A stretch of DNA of 8,648 nt. It comes from Lysinibacillus sp. (GTDB lineage Bacteria > Bacillota > Bacilli > Bacillales_A > Planococcaceae). The position numbers were made by a program, and so were the translations under genes. The stretch's first letter is position 1; the number at the start of each line of letters is the position of its first letter. The stretch covers positions 1 through 8,648 of the forward strand of contig JAAYHP010000161.1 in the NCBI GenBank assembly GCA_012735355.1, read 5' to 3'. The notes beneath the pieces were generated by a model that was not told the DNA's origin, searched no databases, and saw only the letters and a list, made by a program, of their open reading frames with translations. This document shows positions 1-6,863 of the stretch, one piece after another.

Positions 1-1
1 C

Positions 2-1624
2 TTGTATATACACTTCACTATGGTTTTGAATAAATAATGCATTTCTTTTTCCTTGATAAATTTCCGATTCTTTTAAAATGACGGAACTATCATTGACAAC
101 GATTTGTGCCAGATCATGTTGAAATATTTGACTATGATAAAAGAAAAAGTTGGAATTTTTTATAACTTTTACGCCGTATGACTTGCCGTTATATATTTGA
201 CAATGTTCAAACTTTGCTGTTGAATGTTCATTTATTTCGATTTGTACGTTCATGCTGTCATGAAATCTGCAATGGATTGCATGTATTTCACAGCGATGTA
301 ATACGAATATACTTTTTCCATTTTCAAAAGTAGAATCGGTAAGTTGGATTTTAACTTTCGTTTTACTAGCGATATGGGGCATATGGTTATGTGTAAACTT
401 ACAACCATCTACTTCGACTTTTGAATGGGTAGTAGCAAGGACTCCATTACCATTGTTTTCACATACTTCACTTTGAAACAATTTTAACATTCCCCGATCC
501 ACATTGATTGCAGAATTACCATTTTGATTCACTTTACAATGGGCTAGCATGCATTCCGATTTTTTATCCACAATAAAACCAACATGGTGCCCATTTACGA
601 TAATGCATTCCTTCATGGAACAAAGGGACTTTTCTGTAACGACCACTTGAATAGATGAATGATTTTCAATATTCGATTCTTTACAATTGACAATAGATTC
701 TTTGCTTATTAGTAAGCCGTATTCATGACCAGAATGGATTTCACATCGCTCTAAATGCAATTTTGATTTTTTACTTACATGAATATTTGAACGATTGTGA
801 TGAGAAATTTCACAATGGGTCATAATGCTTTCTGCATTTTGTAATGCCACCCCACATTCATTCCCATTTTGAATTGTACAATGTTTTCCATTTAAATAAC
901 TGTTTTGAATAAATAGTTGAGAAAACTTGTGAAAGAGAAGATTCGTTGAATTCAAAGTTACGTCTGATTGATGATCTGCAAATATGCCGTAACCTTCCCC
1001 ACGTTGAATTGTACTTTTATGATCGATATATGTGGAATTTTCAATCAATATTTGATGTTCTTTATGATATTGTAAAAAACAATTTTTTGACTGCATAAAG
1101 GAGTTTCCTGTGATCCAGAAGCCTTGAGAAGCATTAGAACAGTCACTATTTTCAATGAAGGCTTTAGAATTTTTCACGAGAAGATGCATTTTTCCATTAT
1201 GTTGAAAAGTACAATGTTCGAATAGTCCGCTGCTATTATTGATCAAAGCTACTGCAACTTCTTTTGCCCCTTTGAATGTACAATTCCTTCCTATAATATA
1301 TCCACCGTTTATTGTAAGAAGAATATCTATATTGCCTTCAATAGTACATTGTTCAAAAATCGCATCACCTTCAACATACATTTGGGAAGTAGGGGATATC
1401 GTAATGCGTTTAAAAACAACCCGTACATTTTTAGGAATAATTAAAATACCTTCAATGATAGTTCTCCCCGCAGAATCGCCAATCAACGTAACATCTTTTT
1501 CAAAATGAATGGATTCGTTATATTTTTTATTTAACAATTGTATTGAATCATCGTTTTTAACACTATTTAGTGCACTTTTTATTGTTTTTACTTTTGGAAA
1601 AAACAAGCGAAATAGCGAAATCAT
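2..1624 (-). CDS. Right-handed parallel beta-helix (PbH1-repeat) protein, C-terminus beyond window
   Basis: This reading frame is open from an ATG at 1624-1622 to the window edge, giving 541 residues without a stop, so the gene is partial at its 3' end. AGGAGGG (1637-1631) lies 6 nt before the ATG and fixes the start. Residues 13-60 resemble the N-terminal cap of pectin-lyase-fold proteins: an amphipathic helix (TIKSALNSV), then the 'VTLIGDSAGRTIIEG' strand. From about residue 90 to the edge there are about 20 rungs of 20-24 residues. They carry a Cys or Ser at the same place (93, 115, 138, 162, 182, 204, 226, 249, 271, 294, 317, 340, 363, 408, 431, 452, 475, 498, 520). From about residue 190, rungs alternate in pairs. 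There are roughly 19 Cys and many His. No convincing signal peptide is present; the start (MISLFRLFFPKV) is short, so a cytoplasmic location is likely. Ligand and function are unknown. An enzyme domain could lie in the missing C-terminus; some Bacillales proteins join such repeats to an AAA+ (SpoVK-like) domain. That is recollection and cannot be tested here. Confidence 0.9.
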   Translation of the reverse strand, partial: MISLFRLFFPKVKTIKSALNSVKNDDSIQLLNKKYNESIHFEKDVTLIGDSAGRTIIEGILIIPKNVRVVFKRITISPTSQMYVEGDAIFEQCTIEGNIDILLTINGGYIIGRNCTFKGAKEVAVALINNSSGLFEHCTFQHNGKMHLLVKNSKAFIENSDCSNASQGFWITGNSFMQSKNCFLQYHKEHQILIENSTYIDHKSTIQRGEGYGIFADHQSDVTLNSTNLLFHKFSQLFIQNSYLNGKHCTIQNGNECGVALQNAESIMTHCEISHHNRSNIHVSKKSKLHLERCEIHSGHEYGLLISKESIVNCKESNIENHSSIQVVVTEKSLCSMKECIIVNGHHVGFIVDKKSECMLAHCKVNQNGNSAINVDRGMLKLFQSEVCENNGNGVLATTHSKVEVDGCKFTHNHMPHIASKTKVKIQLTDSTFENGKSIFVLHRCEIHAIHCRFHDSMNVQIEINEHSTAKFEHCQIYNGKSYGVKVIKNSNFFFYHSQIFQHDLAQIVVNDSSVILKESEIYQGKRNALFIQNHSEVYIQ

Positions 1625-1729
1625 TTTGATCCCTCCTAAAAACTTACATACATCTATTCTCACTAAAAAAATGGAATTCTAACCCTTTTTCTTAAAAAAA
1701 TGATGTAGTTATTGGGATTATGGGTAAAA

Positions 1730-1738
1730 TGTTATAAT
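1730..1738 (+). promoter_or_regulatory. Extended -10 sigma-A promoter for the 1777 gene
   Basis: A perfect TATAAT at 1733-1738 is preceded by TG at 1730-1731, giving the extended -10 form TGnTATAAT. The best -35 candidate is TTGGGA at 1712-1717 (4 of 6 matches), with a short 15-nt spacer, so the extended -10 probably carries most of the activity. Transcription should begin near 1745, leaving a leader of about 32 nt before the TTG start at 1777. The promoter sits in the divergent gap and faces away from the beta-helix gene, for which I could not find an equally good promoter. Confidence 0.7.
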
Positions 1739-1776
1739 GGATGAGCTTGTAGAGATGAAAGAGAGGTGTAGAGAGC

Positions 1777-2331
1777 TTGAAAAATCGATTTGTAAGGGTT
1801 TTCCTCTATGTAGCAGTCATTTTTCTTCTTGCATTTATATTTCAATATTTCACTGTCAATTTTTCAGGAGAAGGGTTTCAAACTCCTGAAGAAGCATTGC
1901 CGAAAGATGCGGAATATGTATGGATTGAAGGACCAAAAAGGGAAAAAGAACATCGGTATTTCTTTTTATCTAACGGCAACTATTTTGGAACAGGTGTAGT
2001 GGAGAAAAATTTCAAAGGTTGGAAGAGTGGAGAAGGGGCTTATGCTAAGTTACCAAATCCTTTAAAAGACAATGAAATTACCTCTGCTTATTCAGACGGA
2101 TATATTATATTTGGTTTAATAAAACAAAAAGGGGAAGTAGTCGTAACGGTCAATGATGTAAAGGCTAACATCATTGAACTTTCAACAATCCCGAAAGAGA
2201 CAAGAAGTATGTATAAAATAGAAGATTATTCTATTTGGTATGTTGATTTAGAGAAATTAGAAGATAAGGAACATTTCAATATTAAAGTGCAAAAAAACGA
2301 TGGTGAAATATTAAGTGAATTATCTATTTAA
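1777..2331 (+). CDS. Membrane-anchored protein of unknown function
   Basis: The product has 184 residues and starts with TTG. GAGGTG (1763-1768) lies 8 nt upstream, and the nearby ATG at 1755 is in another frame, so TTG is the likely start. Residues 2-7 are basic, and residues 8-25 form one hydrophobic segment (VFLYVAVIFLLAFIF...). There is no lipobox cysteine (in fact no cysteine at all) and no clear signal-peptidase site, so it is probably an uncleaved N-terminal anchor with about 155 residues outside the cell. The outer part is polar, rich in Lys, Glu, Tyr and Trp, and alternates strand-like hydrophobic stretches (YRYFF-type, YIIFGLI, EVVVTVNDV), suggesting a small beta-rich domain. I do not recognise the family. 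It appears to be monocistronic: its own promoter lies upstream and acnA has a separate one 190 bp downstream. No clear terminator hairpin follows. Confidence 0.85.
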   Translation: MKNRFVRVFLYVAVIFLLAFIFQYFTVNFSGEGFQTPEEALPKDAEYVWIEGPKREKEHRYFFLSNGNYFGTGVVEKNFKGWKSGEGAYAKLPNPLKDNEITSAYSDGYIIFGLIKQKGEVVVTVNDVKANIIELSTIPKETRSMYKIEDYSIWYVDLEKLEDKEHFNIKVQKNDGEILSELSI

Positions 2332-2485
2332 TATCAGCATTATAAAGTCTTTTCATTTTTATTCATAGAGTATAAACTATAGATAGGATTATCCAAATTA
2401 TTCATAGAATTCTTGAAGTTGCCTTTTTCAATCATTCATTGAATTTATGAATAGTTTGGAATCATATCGAATTGTTTGCTTGGTC

Positions 2486-2500
2486 ATAAATTTAACTAAT
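2486..2500 (+). promoter_or_regulatory. Candidate CcpC-type operator upstream of acnA
   Basis: ATAA (2486-2489), seven bases, then TAAT (2497-2500) resembles the ATAA-N7-TTAT dyad recognised by CcpC, the LysR-type citrate-responsive repressor of citB in Bacillus subtilis, with one mismatch in the right half. Its centre, 2493, is at -66 relative to the transcription start predicted from the -10 box (about 2559). That is where the B. subtilis dyad lies. A lone ATAA at 2531-2534 falls at about -27, the place of the second B. subtilis half-site. The motif is short and the DNA AT-rich, so the position match is the main support. Confidence 0.45.
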
Positions 2501-2523
2501 CACAAAACATAATTTTAATGTAA

Positions 2524-2552
2524 TTTACTTATAAACATAAGTAAGTTATGAT
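2524..2552 (+). promoter_or_regulatory. acnA sigma-A promoter with embedded perfect dyad
   Basis: TTTACT (2524-2529, 4 of 6 matches) and TATGAT (2547-2552, 5 of 6) are separated by 17 nt. Transcription is expected near 2559, giving a leader of about 50 nt before the ATG at 2609. A perfect inverted repeat fills the spacer: TTACTTAT (2525-2532), AAAC loop, ATAAGTAA (2537-2544). It overlaps the -35 box and the ATAA half-site at 2531-2534, so it is well placed as an operator that would block RNA polymerase. It has no GC-rich stem or T tail and would lie upstream of the transcript, so it is not a terminator. Confidence 0.55.
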
Positions 2553-2608
2553 GAATTATGGAGAAAAGAGCAAGCAAACTTTTCAATACAATTATAGGGG
2601 GATTACAT

Positions 2609-5314
2609 ATGGCAAAGAGCAACTTACACAACAGCCGTGCTTCTTTCGAACTAAATGGTAAAACATATAATTACTACCGTTTAGCTGCGTTGGAAGAAGC
2701 AGGAATTGCAAAAGTTTCATGTCTACCTTATTCTATTAAAATTTTATTAGAATCAGTACTACGCCAATATGATAACTATGTAATTAAAGAAGAGCATGTA
2801 AACAACTTAGCTAAATGGGCAGAAGGAGCAGATCCAGAAGGAGAAGTACCATTCAAACCTTCTCGCGTTGTTCTACAAGACTTCACTGGTGTACCAGTAG
2901 TTGTAGACTTAGCATCATTACGCTCTGCAATGAAAGAACTAGGTGGGGATCCAGCAAAAATTAATCCGGAAATTCCAGTTGACCTTGTAATTGACCACTC
3001 TGTACAAGTTGACACTTACGGAACTTCTACAGCTTTACAAGCAAACATGGATTTAGAATTCGAACGAAACGCTGAACGTTACAATTTCTTAAAATGGGCG
3101 CAAACTGCTTTCGATAATTTCCGTGCTGTTCCTCCGGCAACAGGTATCGTTCACCAAGTAAACTTAGAATACTTAGCTCCTGTTGTACACGTGAAAGAAA
3201 ACGAAGATGGAACTTTTGAAGCATATCCAGATTCAGTAGTAGGTACTGACTCCCACACTACAATGATTAACGGTCTTGGAGTACTTGGATGGGGTGTTGG
3301 TGGTATCGAAGCGGAAGCAGGTATGCTTGGTCAACCTTCATACTTCACAATTCCTGAAGTTATCGGTGTTAAATTAACAGGCGAACTTCCAAACGGTGCT
3401 ACAGCAACTGACTTAGCATTAAAAGTAACTCAAGTTTTACGCAAACGCGGTGTTGTTGGTAAATTCGTTGAGTTCTTCGGTCCTGGTGTATCTAAACTTC
3501 CACTTGCAGACCGTGCAACAATTTCTAACATGGCTCCAGAATATGGTGCTACATGTGGATTCTTTGCAATCGATGAAGAATCATTAAACTATATGCGTTT
3601 AACAGGACGTGACGAAGAACATGTAAAAGTTGTTGAACAATACTTAAAAGCAAACGATATGTTCTTCGATCCTAACTTAGAACCTGTATATACAGACGTT
3701 TTAGAAATTAAATTAGATGAAATTCAAGCTAACCTTTCTGGTCCAAAACGTCCACAAGACTTAATTCCACTTTCAGAAATGAAAGCTCGTTACCGTGAAG
3801 CTGTTACAGCTCCAATGGGCGTACAAGGATTCGGTTTAACAGAAGAGGAGTTTGAAAAAACTTCTACTATTAAATTTGCAGATGGCGATGTAGAAATGCC
3901 TACAGGTGCGGTAGCAATCGCTGCTATTACATCTTGTACAAATACATCAAACCCATACGTTTTAATCGCTGCAGGACTTGTTGCGAAAAAAGCGGTTGAA
4001 CGTGGTATTAAACCTCCAAGATGGGTAAAAACATCTCTTGCACCAGGTTCTAAAGTAGTTACTGGCTACTTACAAGATTCTGGTTTACAAGATTACCTAG
4101 ATCAAATTGGATTCAACACAGTTGGTTACGGTTGTACAACATGTATCGGTAACACTGGTCCATTACTTCCTGAAATTGAAGAAGCGATTAAAGAAAAAGA
4201 CTTATTCGTTACTTCAGTACTTTCAGGTAACCGTAACTTCGAAGGTCGTATTCACCCATTAGTAAAAGCTAACTACTTAGCTTCACCACCACTTGTTGTT
4301 GCTTACGCATTAGCTGGTACAGTGGATATCGACTTACAAAAAGATCCAATTGCGAAAGACAAAGATGGTAAAGATGTTTACTTCAATGACATTTGGCCAT
4401 CTACTGAAGAAGTAAAAGCAATCTTAAATAAAGTAGTTACACCATTACTATTCAAGAAAGAATACGAAACGGTATTTACTGCTAACGAAAAATGGAATGC
4501 AATTGAAACATCAACTGAGTCTTTATACACATTTGATGAAAATTCAACTTACATCCAAAACCCACCATTCTTCCAAGGATTATCAAAAGATCCAGCTCCA
4601 ATTCAAGAGCTTAAAGGAATGCGTGTAATTGCGAAGTTTGGTGACTCTGTAACAACAGACCACATTTCACCAGCTGGTGCAATCGGTAAAGATACTCCAG
4701 CAGGTAAATACTTAATCGAAAAAGGTGTAGCAATTCGCGACTTCAACTCTTACGGTTCACGCCGTGGTAACCATGAAGTAATGATGCGTGGTACATTTGC
4801 AAACATTCGTATCCGTAACCAAGTAGCACCTGGTACAGAAGGTGGATTCACTACTTACTGGCCAACAGGCGAAGTAATGTACATTTATGATGCTTGCATG
4901 AAATACCAAGAGCAAGGCACAGGACTTGTAGTTCTTGCAGGTAATGACTACGGTATGGGATCAAGCCGTGACTGGGCTGCAAAAGGTACAAACCTTTTAG
5001 GTATTAAAACAGTTATCGCACAAAGTTATGAGCGTATCCACCGTTCGAACTTAGTGATGATGGGTGTACTACCACTTCAATTCATGCCAGGCGAAAGTGC
5101 AGAAACACTTGGCTTAACTGGTAAAGAAGAAATTTCTGTAAACATTACAGACGATGTAAAACCACGTGAAGTATTAACAGTAACTGCTAAATCTGAAGAT
5201 GGAACAGTGAAAGAATTCAAAGCTCTTGCTCGTTTCGACTCAGAAGTAGAAGTTGACTACTACCGTCACGGTGGTATCTTACAAATGGTATTGCGCAATA
5301 AATTAGCACAATAA
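2609..5314 (+). CDS. acnA: Aconitate hydratase (aconitase A)
   Basis: AcnA isomerises citrate to isocitrate through cis-aconitate in the TCA cycle, in the cytoplasm, using a [4Fe-4S] cluster. The product has 901 residues and aligns from memory along its whole length with B. subtilis CitB (909). The three cluster cysteines are present: C443 in [13 protein letters not shown], and C509 and C512 in [10 protein letters not shown]. Other family motifs are [46 protein letters not shown], the swivel-domain [16 protein letters not shown] near 677, and the active-site [12 protein letters not shown] with S785, S786 and R787. The ATG at 2609 is chosen because AGGGGG (2596-2601) lies 6 nt upstream and the protein then starts as CitB does. 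An in-frame ATG at 2558 would add 17 residues, but it has no ribosome site and coincides with the predicted transcription start. The gene is monocistronic, with its own promoter and a strong terminator. CitB/AcnA proteins can also bind RNA when iron is short; nothing here tests that. Confidence 0.98.
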   Translation: MAKSNLHNSRASFELNGKTYNYYRLAALEEAGIAKVSCLPYSIKILLESVLRQYDNYVIKEEHVNNLAKWAEGADPEGEVPFKPSRVVLQDFTGVPVVVDLASLRSAMKELGGDPAKINPEIPVDLVIDHSVQVDTYGTSTALQANMDLEFERNAERYNFLKWAQTAFDNFRAVPPATGIVHQVNLEYLAPVVHVKENEDGTFEAYPDSVVGTDSHTTMINGLGVLGWGVGGIEAEAGMLGQPSYFTIPEVIGVKLTGELPNGATATDLALKVTQVLRKRGVVGKFVEFFGPGVSKLPLADRATISNMAPEYGATCGFFAIDEESLNYMRLTGRDEEHVKVVEQYLKANDMFFDPNLEPVYTDVLEIKLDEIQANLSGPKRPQDLIPLSEMKARYREAVTAPMGVQGFGLTEEEFEKTSTIKFADGDVEMPTGAVAIAAITSCTNTSNPYVLIAAGLVAKKAVERGIKPPRWVKTSLAPGSKVVTGYLQDSGLQDYLDQIGFNTVGYGCTTCIGNTGPLLPEIEEAIKEKDLFVTSVLSGNRNFEGRIHPLVKANYLASPPLVVAYALAGTVDIDLQKDPIAKDKDGKDVYFNDIWPSTEEVKAILNKVVTPLLFKKEYETVFTANEKWNAIETSTESLYTFDENSTYIQNPPFFQGLSKDPAPIQELKGMRVIAKFGDSVTTDHISPAGAIGKDTPAGKYLIEKGVAIRDFNSYGSRRGNHEVMMRGTFANIRIRNQVAPGTEGGFTTYWPTGEVMYIYDACMKYQEQGTGLVVLAGNDYGMGSSRDWAAKGTNLLGIKTVIAQSYERIHRSNLVMMGVLPLQFMPGESAETLGLTGKEEISVNITDDVKPREVLTVTAKSEDGTVKEFKALARFDSEVEVDYYRHGGILQMVLRNKLAQ

Positions 5315-5338
5315 GATTATCAACTTCCACAAAATAAG

Positions 5339-5370
5339 AAGCAGGTTGACATTTTCAACCTGCTTTTTTT
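5339..5370 (+). terminator. Rho-independent terminator of acnA
   Basis: A perfect 11-bp stem, AAGCAGGTTGA (5339-5349) with TCAACCTGCTT (5355-5365), closes a 5-nt CATTT loop and runs into seven consecutive T residues (5364-5370). It starts 25 bp after the acnA stop codon. It is the strongest terminator in the window and should isolate acnA from the small gene at 5460. Confidence 0.93.
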
Positions 5371-5380
5371 CTGATAAAAT
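5352..5380 (+). promoter_or_regulatory. Possible promoter for the 5460 gene, overlapping the acnA terminator
   Basis: TGATAAAAT (5372-5380) is an extended -10 with TAAAAT as the hexamer. TTTTCA (5352-5357, 4 of 6 matches) lies 17 nt upstream as a -35. The -35 box is in the loop and descending arm of the acnA terminator. Transcription would start near 5387, giving a leader of about 73 nt before the gene at 5460. The spacing is good but the -35 is weak, and AT-rich DNA gives such matches by chance. Confidence 0.4.
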
Positions 5381-5459
5381 TATTCTCTTTTCATTCTAAT
5401 ATCCGATTTTCTTTATGCATATATATCAATATTAAGTTTAATGATATTGGAGAGGGAGT

Positions 5460-5714
5460 ATGAAAAGATTTAGTATTTTTGCGAAATGTCATGACGGTCG
5501 GTATTTTTATTTGAATTTCGATAATACAGAAATCCTTCATTGTTTAAGGCAAATTCCACCTCCTGAAGGATTGTTAGCAATTATTGATTGGCCGATTGTA
5601 AAATCAGTAGAAATTGAGTTTTTCGTAGAGCTGATTAATGGAAATATTAAATATTATTATTTAAAAGATCGATTAACAGAAATAAAAGAAACGGTAATAT
5701 TAGATAATCAATAA
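5460..5714 (+). CDS. Small protein of unknown function, 84 residues
   Basis: The ATG is preceded by GGAGAGG (5449-5455), a good ribosome site at normal spacing, which supports a real gene. The product is cytosolic in appearance: no signal peptide or membrane segment, alternating hydrophobic and polar residues suggesting beta strands (RFSIFAK, RYFYLNF, SVEIEFFVEL, NIKYYYLKD), a central PPPEG turn, and two cysteines (C10 and C28) that do not form a recognisable metal motif. I do not recognise the family. It lies between the acnA terminator and its own weak hairpin, so it is probably a single-gene transcript. Its end faces the minus-strand pair ending at 5811. A real but lineage-restricted Bacillales gene is the likely reading. 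Confidence 0.75.
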   Translation: MKRFSIFAKCHDGRYFYLNFDNTEILHCLRQIPPPEGLLAIIDWPIVKSVEIEFFVELINGNIKYYYLKDRLTEIKETVILDNQ

Positions 5715-5724
5715 TCCCTTATAC

Positions 5725-5752
5725 TAGTCCCCTAAACGGGCTATTTTTTTTT
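5725..5752 (+). terminator. Weak terminator after the 5460 gene
   Basis: TAG-T-CCC (5725-5731) pairs with GGG-CTA (5738-5743) around a 6-nt CTAAAC loop, with T5728 bulged, and is followed directly by nine T residues (5744-5752). The stem is only six pairs, but its GC core, its T tail and its position 11 bp after the TAA fit termination of the small gene. Confidence 0.6.
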
Positions 5753-5775
5753 GAAAAACAGTTAATGGCAAAAGA

Positions 5776-5808
5776 AAAAGGCCTATCTGACAAGTAGATA
5801 AGCCTTTT
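5776..5808 (-). terminator. Terminator of the minus-strand gene pair, probably bidirectional
   Basis: Arms 5776-5788 and 5796-5808 form a 13-bp stem with one G-U pair, around a 7-nt loop (5789-5795). Read on the minus strand it comes immediately after the stop of the 5811-6104 gene and continues into TTTTCTTTT. On the plus strand the stem is followed by TTTTATTT, so it may also catch transcripts leaking past 5752. This suits a convergent gene junction. Confidence 0.85.
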
Positions 5809-5810
5809 AT

Positions 5811-6104
5811 TTACCATTCGATATTTGCGATGATTCCTTCCTCATCGTGGAGGTCTAATACAATTCGAGCAGACATCGAATCTTTATTTAATTGATTTTC
5901 AATGTAATAACGAATAGCCATAATAAAATTCATCGTATTATAAGGCTGCATTTCACCGTTGACGTATGCTTCAGCAGTAAATCCGCTATCGTCATCATAC
6001 ATTAACTCTACTTCCACTTCTTCGGGATTAACATTTTTAAACTTCGCATGGAAGATGCAAAGAGCATTAATCACTTCTTGTTCGAGCAATGTTATCTTTT
6101 CCAA
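5811..6104 (-). CDS. DUF2653 / YxcD-type protein
   Basis: The product has 97 residues and is acidic, with no signal peptide or membrane segment, so it is cytosolic. The sequence LLEQEVINALCIFHA near the start, then ELMYDDDSGFTAEAYVNG (about 33-50), an amphipathic helix (MNFIMAIRYYIENQL) and a DEEGIIANIEW end match what I recall of the DUF2653 family, whose B. subtilis member is YxcD. Its biochemical role is unknown. The start is TTG (6104-6102), inside the end of the upstream gene, with which it overlaps by 13 bp. The ribosome site AGAGG is within the last codons of that gene, so translation is probably coupled. Confidence is high for the gene and moderate for the family. Confidence 0.88.
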   Translation of the reverse strand: MEKITLLEQEVINALCIFHAKFKNVNPEEVEVELMYDDDSGFTAEAYVNGEMQPYNTMNFIMAIRYYIENQLNKDSMSARIVLDLHDEEGIIANIEW

Positions 6105-6580
6105 TTTTCTGTAACCTCTTTTTCATTTTTACGCTTAATCATGAAATAAATTTTGAAAATTAAGTAAGCAACTAATAAGATAGCTCCAAGGTTAATGGCT
6201 AACCCTAAAAGATTACCAAGAAGCCCCATATCTGCGAATAAACTACCGAAAAGTAAACCAGCTAGACCACCAACAAGGAGACCTTTCATTAAACCACCTG
6301 AAGAAAAACCACCTTTATTTGTTGTTGTGCCTGCTTGATTATTTTTATTTGTTGTTGACGTATTATCATTTTTGTTTGTCGTTGCTTTATTTACGCTACC
6401 GCTAGTACCAGCATCATCATTTTGAATACGATTTGATGACGGAGAGTTATTAAAGCCTTTTTTACCTGATTTATAAGATTTCGCTTCAACTGTCGTATCT
6501 ACACCATCAAATAGTGCAATGGCTCCCACATTAGAAAAGACTAATGCAAAGGCTAATAAAATTGCCGAAAGTTTTTTCAT
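6092..6580 (-). CDS. Secreted/membrane protein resembling the N-terminal part of bacterial Tim44-like proteins
   Basis: The product has 162 residues. Residues 1-20 form a signal sequence (MKK then ILLAFALVFSNVGA); cleavage could be after A20 or after the VEA at 31-33. Residues 34-90 are a low-complexity linker rich in Ser, Thr, Asn and Lys with repeated TTNKN units. Residues 91-116 are Gly-rich and hydrophobic (GGLMKGLLVGGLAGLLFG), and about 120-147 form a clear transmembrane helix followed by a basic tail (KRKNEKE). Signal, Gly-rich stretch and one helix is the plan of the front half of bacterial Tim44-like proteins, but the C-terminal Tim44 domain is absent. The assignment is inference. AGGAGG (6594-6589) lies 8 nt before the ATG. 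The gene leads a two-gene operon with the DUF2653 gene, which suggests linked roles at the membrane. Confidence 0.88.
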   Translation of the reverse strand: MKKLSAILLAFALVFSNVGAIALFDGVDTTVEAKSYKSGKKGFNNSPSSNRIQNDDAGTSGSVNKATTNKNDNTSTTNKNNQAGTTTNKGGFSSGGLMKGLLVGGLAGLLFGSLFADMGLLGNLLGLAINLGAILLVAYLIFKIYFMIKRKNEKEVTENWKR

Positions 6581-6598
6581 TCCATAATCCTCCTATTT

Positions 6599-6614
6599 TA
6601 CATCTTTTGATGTA
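6599..6614. repeat. Small dyad in the leader of the 6580 gene
   Basis: TACATC and GATGTA flank four bases to form a perfect 6-bp inverted repeat. It lies between the promoter (-10 at 6627-6622) and the ribosome site of the minus-strand pair, near the expected transcription start. It could be a repressor site or a short leader hairpin. It is too short to be sure. Confidence 0.3.
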
Positions 6615-6621
6615 CTCTATT

Positions 6622-6650
6622 AGTATAACTATTGGTGTGCTGAAAGTCTA
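6622..6650 (-). promoter_or_regulatory. Sigma-A promoter of the minus-strand gene pair
   Basis: Read on the minus strand, TAGACT (6650-6645, 4 of 6 matches) and TATACT (6627-6622, 5 of 6) are separated by 17 nt. Transcription would begin near 6615, about 35 nt before the ATG at 6580. No other promoter is seen before 6104, so the two overlapping genes probably share it. Confidence 0.65.
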
Positions 6651-6806
6651 GTAATTGCAATGCTTCAACGTTTTTTATTATTCATAACTGGAATAACAAA
6701 CTTTTATGAAAAAAGCTTATTCATATACAAAAATTAACGTTTTATTTACACAGAATTTGTCAAGAATAACGTGGTTTTAGAGTGAATTTTTTTATCTTGC
6801 ATATTC

Positions 6807-6815
6807 TGTTAAAAT
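6807..6815 (+). promoter_or_regulatory. Possible extended -10 promoter for the 6864 gene
   Basis: TGTTAAAAT is an extended -10 (TG, one base, TAAAAT) about 49 bp before the ATG at 6864. A second TAAAAT lies at 6823-6828. Upstream bases at -35 spacing are only a T run, so support is modest. Confidence 0.35.
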
Positions 6816-6863
6816 AGTAATGTAAAATATTGTAACTAAATAAGCGTTAGATGGTGATAAATT

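Noticed and set aside
1239..1508. Plus-strand open frame of 89 codons
   Set aside because: It lies wholly within the minus-strand beta-helix gene, whose repeats are unmistakable, and has no ribosome site.
1..1624. CRISPR-like or DNA-level tandem repeats in the beta-helix region
   Set aside because: The periodicity is at protein level. The DNA copies are strongly diverged, with no conserved repeat and spacer pattern.
2359..2453. Three copies of TATTCATA (two direct, within an 11-bp repeat at 2359 and 2398, and one inverted at 2446)
   Set aside because: The motif also occurs in other AT-rich intergenic parts of the window, and the spacing (39 and 47 bp) is irregular. Chance is the simplest explanation.
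2558..2608. ATG at 2558 as the acnA start
   Set aside because: No ribosome site precedes it, the predicted transcription start is at about the same base, and the extra 17 residues are not part of the aconitase family. ATG 2609 has AGGGGG at good spacing.
2776..3224. Two minus-strand open frames within acnA
   Set aside because: They are antisense shadows of a highly conserved enzyme gene, with no ribosome sites and no recognisable protein features.
6705..6725. Inverted repeat TATGAA-N9-TTCATA between the divergent promoters
   Set aside because: The arms are only 6 bp in very AT-rich DNA and overlap neither promoter, so there is no support beyond chance.
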